This document shows positions 58,444-64,000 of a stretch of DNA of 64,000 nucleotides, in pieces; position 1 is the first letter of the stretch, and every line of letters begins with the position of its first letter. The position numbers were made by a program, and so were the translations under genes. Below the pieces are notes generated by a model that was not told the DNA's origin, did no database searches, and was given only the letters and a program-made list of their open reading frames with translations. Source of the DNA: Trichodesmium erythraeum GBRTRLIN201 (lineage in GTDB: Bacteria > Cyanobacteriota > Cyanobacteriia > Cyanobacteriales > Microcoleaceae); contig JAGGDU010000235.1 in NCBI GenBank assembly GCA_018457135.1, forward strand, positions 1 through 64,000, given 5' to 3'.

Positions 58444-59374
58444 AACTATCTTCCTTTGCTTGCATCAACATTGTGTTACAGTAGTCACTATCAGAACACT
58501 GATAAATACAATTACCTTGCTCATCCAGAAACTCATCTAAAAAGCTGGTAGTAGAACCGCAACGATGGCAGGGACGACGACGGCCATCAACATCGTCAAA
58601 ATTCTCCACCCGAAAGGGAATATCCTCAAAACATAGGGGTTGAGCATCAGTAAATGGTGGCACTGCATAGATTTTCTTTTCTCGTCCCGCTCCAAATAGA
58701 TGTAGTCCAAAAGATTGGTGGAGTTTGGGTACATCAAAACGAGGTATGGGAGAGGGATCGATAACATAATGTCCATTAATGCGAGTGGGATAGCGATGAG
58801 AAATGGTAATTTCAGAGAATTTAACCATATCTTCATAGAGTTTGACCCACAATCTAGCATAATCCCCTTCTCCATGCATTTGTTTGCGCTTGGCTTCGCT
58901 AGCTTCCACAATTACCAATGGATCTGGGTAAGGTACTTGTAGTACTAACACCTGCCCTAACTTGAGAGGAAACTCAGGGATGCGATGACGAGTTTGAATG
59001 ATAGTTGCTTCAGGAGTATGTTTTGTGAGGGATACCCCCGGACAAGTTTTGCTGATAAAATTACGGATATTTACAGCATTTACCGATTCATCGCTGCCCT
59101 GGTCGATAACTTTCAAAACATCATCTTTGCCCAAAAGAGATAAGGTAATTTGCAAGCCACCAGTGCCGAAACCACGGGCAATAGGCATTTCCCGAGAGGA
59201 ATAGGGTACTTGATAACCAGGAATAGCTACAGCTTTGAGTAAGCTACGGCGAATTTCCTTTTTCGCAAAACTATCGAGGAACCCAAATTGATAGGTGGGG
59301 CTCTGGTCTTGGGAATTAACTGCTAATAAATTAGGCTGTATATCAGGAAGGAATGATTTGGCAATGGAATTCAT
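58427..59374 (-). CDS. phnJ: C-P lyase catalytic subunit PhnJ
   Basis: Radical SAM enzyme that splits the carbon-phosphorus bond to release methane (from methylphosphonate) and a cyclic ribose phosphate. The 315-residue chain is longer than E. coli PhnJ by an N-terminal extension. The cluster and radical region is complete: PCHRCGSTTSFLDE, then YQCSDSDYCN, giving the four conserved Cys including the thiyl residue. The start codon overlaps the phnI stop as ATGA. Confidence 0.97.
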   Translation of the reverse strand: MNSIAKSFLPDIQPNLLAVNSQDQSPTYQFGFLDSFAKKEIRRSLLKAVAIPGYQVPYSSREMPIARGFGTGGLQITLSLLGKDDVLKVIDQGSDESVNAVNIRNFISKTCPGVSLTKHTPEATIIQTRHRIPEFPLKLGQVLVLQVPYPDPLVIVEASEAKRKQMHGEGDYARLWVKLYEDMVKFSEITISHRYPTRINGHYVIDPSPIPRFDVPKLHQSFGLHLFGAGREKKIYAVPPFTDAQPLCFEDIPFRVENFDDVDGRRRPCHRCGSTTSFLDEFLDEQGNCIYQCSDSDYCNTMLMQAKEDSYATNS

Positions 59375-60465
59375 AGGCTTTCTCCTTTTTTTTGGGTCGT
59401 TCTCAACCGATCTAAATCAGACTGAAAAGTTACATAGTGGGGCATTTTGTAATGGGAAGCAAATCCCATTGATTCAATCCCATCAACATGGAGGAGGACA
59501 AATTCTGGGTCTTCTGAAGGATTTTCTACTCCCTGTTGCTGCCCTTTTTGCAAAGCACGATCAAGAATTGCCATAGAAATTGCCTTGACTTCGTTGTGCC
59601 CAAAACAAGCACCATAGCCTAAGCCAAAGGTAGGTTTGCTATCCTTAGTTGGTGCTTCGTACATGGCGACAATTTCGCACTCTGTCATTAACACATCACC
59701 CGCTTCCATCAATTCTCCAGAAATAGGATGGGGTAGTAGTACAGGTAAATAACCCACACGTAATTCTGCTACAGTGGGGTGAATATCACCATAACCCCGC
59801 ATATTAGAATAGGCAATTCCTAATAGGGAACCGGTTTCAGCACGAGACATGGTAGCTAAGGCTGCAGAACGGGGAACTGGAAATACTAGGGGTTCCCTGG
59901 TAATATCAAAGGGTTGATGGAGTTTTGTTTCTACAGGTGGTAGTAAATTCTGTGCCCGCAAGCTATCCAGGACTTTGGGGAAACTAGTAGGAAGACACTC
60001 ATCTGGTATGTTGTGCAACCATGTTTTGGCAATTTGCTGGAAGCGTTGGGGAGATTCGTCTAATAGTTCAAATCTAAATAACCGTTGCAAATAATCAGAG
60101 GTAGGACCTAGCATTTGTCCGCCGGGTATTTCTTTGAAAGCAGCGGAAATACGACGAATTAAGCGCATCTGCTCGGTTTTCTGCAGGGGGGTAATACCAA
60201 TCCGAGGACAGGTGGAACGGTAAGCACGCAGATAAAAAGCTGCTTCTAAAGTATCTCCAGCATTTTGTTTAATTGCTAGGGCTGCTAATTTGGGATGGTA
60301 TATTCCCCCTTCTGATAATACTCGGCTATGGAGTGCGTGCAGCTGATGCTGAATGCCTCCAATTGATAAAGGAGGTTCATTACTATCCTTAGCCCGCAAG
60401 AAATCCAATAAAGCGATCGCTTCAGAAATAGCGGTTTCTCCACCTTTGATTGCAACATATCCCAC
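59371..60465 (-). CDS. phnI: C-P lyase core subunit PhnI
   Basis: 364 residues. Nucleosidase-like subunit that, with PhnGHL, transfers the phosphonate to ribose of ATP. Typical blocks are MGYVAIKGGETAISEAIALL, GITPLQKTEQMRLIRRIS and the Leu/Gly-rich RAETGSLLGIAYSNMRGYGD, plus a Cys/His cluster near VLMTECEIVAMYEAP and GYGACFGHNEVKAISMA. Length agrees with the family. Confidence 0.96.
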   Translation of the reverse strand: MGYVAIKGGETAISEAIALLDFLRAKDSNEPPLSIGGIQHQLHALHSRVLSEGGIYHPKLAALAIKQNAGDTLEAAFYLRAYRSTCPRIGITPLQKTEQMRLIRRISAAFKEIPGGQMLGPTSDYLQRLFRFELLDESPQRFQQIAKTWLHNIPDECLPTSFPKVLDSLRAQNLLPPVETKLHQPFDITREPLVFPVPRSAALATMSRAETGSLLGIAYSNMRGYGDIHPTVAELRVGYLPVLLPHPISGELMEAGDVLMTECEIVAMYEAPTKDSKPTFGLGYGACFGHNEVKAISMAILDRALQKGQQQGVENPSEDPEFVLLHVDGIESMGFASHYKMPHYVTFQSDLDRLRTTQKKGESL

Positions 60466-60556
60466 TTTTTTATCCTCTTTATTTCTGCTAAATTTTACTA
60501 GCTAGGAGAAGACTAGTGGTGTAAACCCGCTACGTCGTAAGCAAGCCACCCTAGAG

Positions 60557-61135
60557 TTATCCCAAATTTAAAATTGTCTGGGTTGTTCTGGGAATAATCA
60601 TTACTTGTGTAACATCCACCAAAATCAGATCAATTCCCAAAGGAAAAGCACTTATCCATTCTTGGCGGCGAGAAAACCAACCATGATGGAACCCATTCAA
60701 TGCTACCTTGTTTTCCTTGGCAGATAAAATTCCTGGTCCAGTTAAACTTAAAGTTAATTCACCACTTCCCAAGTGCTGACCTTGAATTACAATTGTTGCT
60801 CCCAATTCTGGACTAGCAAGGGTTCCCAAACTAGGGTTAAAGTTGGTATCAGGAGCATTAGTTCCATCTACTGCGATAAAACGTGCCTCTGTTAGGGGTG
60901 CAGTAGGGCTATTTAAAAAATGGCGATCGCTTTGGCCAATTAATTCATGGGTATCATGGAGAGTCACTGTATTGTCTAATAAAGCAGCTAAAACTCCTAT
61001 TAAAGCAGTACTTTCTCCCAGATATGAACTCAAATCAGCAATTGTCCCTGGTAAGCTCATACAATTGAGCAACTGACGGAAAATCTGCTGCTGTACTTCA
61101 TCTTGCCAAATCCCAGGCAAATCAACTTTCAGCAT
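60557..61135 (-). CDS. phnH: C-P lyase core subunit PhnH
   Basis: 192 residues. Structural subunit of the PhnGHIJ complex. Recognisable by its N-terminal DEVQQQIFRQLLNCMSLPGT and by GFHHGWFSRRQEWISAFPLG near the C-terminus. Its start overlaps the phnG stop by 14 bases. A 91-base gap separates it from phnI, the largest break in the core genes. Confidence 0.95.
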   Translation of the reverse strand: MLKVDLPGIWQDEVQQQIFRQLLNCMSLPGTIADLSSYLGESTALIGVLAALLDNTVTLHDTHELIGQSDRHFLNSPTAPLTEARFIAVDGTNAPDTNFNPSLGTLASPELGATIVIQGQHLGSGELTLSLTGPGILSAKENKVALNGFHHGWFSRRQEWISAFPLGIDLILVDVTQVMIIPRTTQTILNLG

Positions 61136-61586
61136 CGCTTTCCTCCTGATTTAGTAAGGAAAAATCTACTCTGGTTTTTGCCAGTATAGCCCCCCGCAAG
61201 TTATCTTCTTCTTGGCGAATTACCTGTCCCCTTTCAATTAAATCTGCAACCTCTTGCCATCCTTCCAGTTTATTCACAAAAATGGCATCACAAATTGCTA
61301 ATGATGTGGCTAAATTTGGCACATCACTCATTACTTGGGCTGCTCCTTCATAATTCTGCCCATTGCCTATTTTTAACTTTACCCAAGCCGTTGATAAGGG
61401 AATTTCTCCCAAGTAGTAGGGTTCGTGCAATACACTATCCTGTAGTTGCAATAATGACAACCCTGTTTGGGGAACAGCTTCATAACTAACTTGCCAACTT
61501 TCGGTGAGTCGAGCTGCTAGTTGAATCACTATTTCTGGAGCATGGGCTGTAAGGGCCCGTAACCATTGATTATCGACTTGTTCCAT
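61122..61586 (-). CDS. phnG: C-P lyase core subunit PhnG
   Basis: 154 residues. Core subunit of the C-P lyase complex. Typical conserved parts are VDNQWLRALTAHAPE near the start, YYLGEIPLSTAWVKL, GAAQVMSDVPNLATSLAICD, and the C-terminal KTRVDFSLL. The start overlaps the upstream phnE stop by one base. Confidence 0.93.
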   Translation of the reverse strand: MEQVDNQWLRALTAHAPEIVIQLAARLTESWQVSYEAVPQTGLSLLQLQDSVLHEPYYLGEIPLSTAWVKLKIGNGQNYEGAAQVMSDVPNLATSLAICDAIFVNKLEGWQEVADLIERGQVIRQEEDNLRGAILAKTRVDFSLLNQEESDAES

Positions 61587-62383
61587 TAGCTAATTCTCCG
61601 ACGTATCCAACTAGAAAGATAATCAATAAGCACAATACTAACAAGGATCACTAAAATCAGTGCTGCAGATTGGTTGTACCGAAATAAACGTAAATTATCG
61701 TGAAGTTCCAAACCAATACCACCTGCTCCTACTAAACCTAAAACCGAAGCCATTCGGACATTTCGATCAAAGATGTAAAGGGTATATCCTACTATCTCTG
61801 GCAATATTGAAGGGACTGCTGCAAAGATAACAACTTGAGATATATTAGCTCCAGTAGAACGTAAACCTTCATAAATACCTACATTTACTCGTTCCATACT
61901 CTCAGCAAAAAACTTACCTAAAAATCCCGAAGTATGTATTGCTAATGCTAGAATACCAGGTGTTGGACCCAGCCCCAGAATAATAACCAGAATTAACGCC
62001 AGCATCAAGTCTGGCATTGCCCGCATAAAGTTGAATAACTCCCGGATAAGCTGATAAATTAAGGGGTGTGGTGAGAGATTGTTTGCTCCCAAAGGTGCGA
62101 GTAAAAAACTGGTAAGAAAAGCTAATACTGTACCCCAAAGAGCGATCGCTAATGTTTGTAGCATCAGGATCAAATATCTTGGCCCATCAGTAAAGTCGGG
62201 ATTAAGATAACGACTGAGATATTCAAAAATATTACCAATACCTACGATCACACTGCCAAAAGATAGTCCAAGATGCCAAATCATGACTCCAATGAGGAAA
62301 ACAGCAAGACTCATCCACAAAGGAACCCAATTTCTGGGAGCGGGTGGTAAGTCTAATAATTTCAATGACGAATTAAACATCAA
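61586..62383 (-). CDS. phnE: phosphonate ABC transporter permease PhnE (second copy)
   Basis: 265 residues. Inner-membrane permease with about six helices and the EAA-type loop GKFFAESMERVNVGIYEGLR. It forms the channel with the other PhnE, probably as a heterodimer. Sequence is related to, but clearly different from, the copy at 62420-63217. Confidence 0.94.
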   Translation of the reverse strand: MMFNSSLKLLDLPPAPRNWVPLWMSLAVFLIGVMIWHLGLSFGSVIVGIGNIFEYLSRYLNPDFTDGPRYLILMLQTLAIALWGTVLAFLTSFLLAPLGANNLSPHPLIYQLIRELFNFMRAMPDLMLALILVIILGLGPTPGILALAIHTSGFLGKFFAESMERVNVGIYEGLRSTGANISQVVIFAAVPSILPEIVGYTLYIFDRNVRMASVLGLVGAGGIGLELHDNLRLFRYNQSAALILVILVSIVLIDYLSSWIRRRIS

Positions 62384-62419
62384 TATACCTCAAGGTAGAT
62401 AAAAGTAATAAGTAATTAA

Positions 62420-63217
62420 CTAAATAACCCGACTCCGAATCACATCAGAAAAGCGATCCAATATTGTCACCACTATGTAAATGGCTGCAACAATTAATAT
62501 CAAACGACCGTAATTAAATAACCGCATGCTCATCACTAACTCATACCCAATACCTCCAGCTCCTACTAACCCTAAAATTGTTGCGGCTCGTACGTTATGA
62601 TCTAGAATGTAAAGAACAGTGCCAATAAAATCTGGTAAAGCGAGGGGAAAAACTGCAAATGTTAAGGTTTGCAACCATCCAGCTCCCGTAGACTTAACCC
62701 CAGTAACTCCATTAACATCCACTACTTCTATACTTTCTGCCAAAAATTTCCCCAAAAAGCCTGTTGTCACAAAAATAAGTGCCATTACCCCAGGCAGAGG
62801 CCCCAAACCTACAGCTGAAACAAATACCAACGCCCAAACTAACTCCGGTAAGGCACGCATCAAATTGAGAACATTGCGAATACAATGATATAAAACTAGG
62901 TGTGGTGAGGTATTTCGGGCTGCAAGTACTCCCAAAGGTAAGCTAAACAAAAGAGCGATCGCCGTAGAAACAATACCCATTTCGATAGTTTCCAGCATCT
63001 TCAGTAATAATTTAGGTATATAAGTCCAATCTGGCATAGTCAGCAATTGACCAAAAAATTGCCAGAAATTACCACTTGACTTTAGGAACCGTAAGACATC
63101 CAATTCTATCAGTACTGCTGTTGACCCTAATGCCCCTAGCAGCAAAATCAAACCCAATCCCCAGGATAGGGGTACAAATCCATGTCTAGTCGGTAACCGC
63201 CATTTCCAAGGTATCAT
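62420..63217 (-). CDS. phnE: phosphonate ABC transporter permease PhnE (first copy)
   Basis: 265 residues. Contains the EAA loop GKFLAESIEVVDVNGVTGVK and the same helix layout as the neighbouring copy; 36 bases separate the two. Its 5' end overlaps the 3' end of phnC by 32 bases, so translation of phnC and phnE is coupled. Confidence 0.94.
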   Translation of the reverse strand: MIPWKWRLPTRHGFVPLSWGLGLILLLGALGSTAVLIELDVLRFLKSSGNFWQFFGQLLTMPDWTYIPKLLLKMLETIEMGIVSTAIALLFSLPLGVLAARNTSPHLVLYHCIRNVLNLMRALPELVWALVFVSAVGLGPLPGVMALIFVTTGFLGKFLAESIEVVDVNGVTGVKSTGAGWLQTLTFAVFPLALPDFIGTVLYILDHNVRAATILGLVGAGGIGYELVMSMRLFNYGRLILIVAAIYIVVTILDRFSDVIRSRVI

Positions 63218-63968
63218 CTACACTACCATCCTCCCTCTGATAAATTGTGCGTAAAGTGTTCTTGTTGTTAGATAAAGCCTGTGGGGAATCATCAAAGACC
63301 ACACGTCCTTTATTTAAACCAATAACGCGATCAGCGTAGCGCAGAGCCAGGGATACTTGATGAAGATTTGCTACAATGGTTATCCCATCTTGACGGCAAA
63401 TTTCCCTGAGTAACTCCATGATTTCTTCACTTGCAATTGGATCAAGACTAGCAACGGGTTCATCAGCCAAAATCACCTCTGGGCGCTGTGCCAAAGCCCT
63501 CGCTACACCTACCCGTTGTTGTTGTCCTCCTGAAAGTCGGTCAACCCGTTCCCAAGCTTTTTCTTTTAGGCTGACTCTATTAAGTGCCCACTGAGCAATT
63601 TTCCAATCTCTTTGGCCAAACATATACAAAATACTGCTCCACCAGGGAATGTAATACAAACGCCCAGTTAAGATATTGGTCATTACATTCAAACGACCCA
63701 CCAGATTAAACTGTTGGAACACCATTGCTGTGCGTGATCGAACTTGACGCAAATTTTTAGCCGTTAAAGTTTGTCCTTGAATAATGATCTCGCCTGTAGT
63801 TGGTATCTCCAACCCATTGATCATTCGTAACAAAGTTGACTTCCCTGCACCACTAGGTCCGAGAATAGCGTTAAATGTTCCTGGCTCAAAATTGAGACTA
63901 GTAGGGTGAACTGCTATTGTTCCATTGTTATAGGTCTTAGTTGCTTTATTGATTTGAATTACATACAT
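63186..63968 (-). CDS. phnC: phosphonate ABC transporter ATP-binding protein PhnC
   Basis: 260 residues. Walker A GPSGAGKST, signature LSGGQQQRVGVARAL, Walker B VILADEPVASLDP, and Q-loop FQQFNLVGRLNV. Drives phosphonate import with the two PhnE permeases. The ATG at 63968 is 32 bases from the window edge; phnD, for the periplasmic binding protein, should be upstream. The operon promoter and any Pho box are therefore also outside the window. Confidence 0.96.
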   Translation of the reverse strand: MYVIQINKATKTYNNGTIAVHPTSLNFEPGTFNAILGPSGAGKSTLLRMINGLEIPTTGEIIIQGQTLTAKNLRQVRSRTAMVFQQFNLVGRLNVMTNILTGRLYYIPWWSSILYMFGQRDWKIAQWALNRVSLKEKAWERVDRLSGGQQQRVGVARALAQRPEVILADEPVASLDPIASEEIMELLREICRQDGITIVANLHQVSLALRYADRVIGLNKGRVVFDDSPQALSNNKNTLRTIYQREDGSVDDTLEMAVTD

Positions 63969-64000
63969 AATAGTTAAGTAATGAGGGCTTGCTGATTAAT

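Overview
The window looks like the chromosome of a filamentous, marine, Trichodesmium-like oscillatorialean cyanobacterium. The evidence is low GC content, HIP1 octamers (GCGATCGC; four in the first 260 bases), a probable PetL subunit gene, an IcfG regulatory cluster, a full C-P lyase operon, and very low coding density with many decayed insertion sequences. The genus is an inference from content and style; no search was run.

Layout. 1-7.1 kb: IS630 and IS5 wreckage around a 1-Cys peroxiredoxin and a secreted TPR protein. 7.1-13.1 kb: mazG, a membrane-anchored alpha/beta hydrolase, and the glycine-cleavage genes gcvH and gcvP, with a broken second copy of the gcvH 3' end between them. 14-15.5 kb: a small lectin-like ORF next to an IS5-type element with recognisable ends. 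15.7-18.2 kb: minus-strand group DUF3285 - ybeY - dgkA-like - trpG/pabA. 19.4-24.7 kb: two small proteins and a 1346-residue multicopper oxidase with FG-GAP-like, His/Met/Asp-rich and RTX segments.

25.7-37.8 kb: a ten-gene plus-strand cluster: carboxymuconolactone-decarboxylase-like, EthD-like, NTF2-like, DJ-1/PfpI, N-acylglucosamine 2-epimerase family, STAS, glycogen debranching enzyme, STAS, GAF-PP2C phosphatase (icfG) and an RsbW-like kinase. Phosphatase, two STAS antagonists and kinase form a partner switch wired to a glycogen enzyme, as in the Synechocystis slr1852-slr1861 (icfG) region. 38.2-39.4 kb: a duplicated scrap of icfG and an LD-carboxypeptidase.

39.5-53.3 kb is accessory and decayed: IS630, IS4 and IS5 fragments surround four sound genes: an ABC-class ATPase sitting between two 300-bp inverted repeats, petL, aroB and a HEAT-repeat protein. 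53.2-55.4 kb: a frameshifted, IS-truncated hydrolase and a Rieske oxygenase (pheophorbide a oxygenase type) whose upstream reading frame holds an in-frame TAG.

55.6-64 kb (minus strand): phnC-phnE-phnE-phnG-phnH-phnI-phnJ-phnK-phnL-phnM, that is, phosphonate ABC uptake plus the carbon-phosphorus lyase core. The periplasmic binding protein gene phnD is expected just beyond the right edge.

I saw no tRNA, rRNA, CRISPR array or intact transposase. The least explained structures are the inverted-repeat-flanked ATPase, the giant multicopper oxidase, short terminal-repeat elements ending in AGGACTTA, and a motif shared by two intergenic regions of the icfG cluster.
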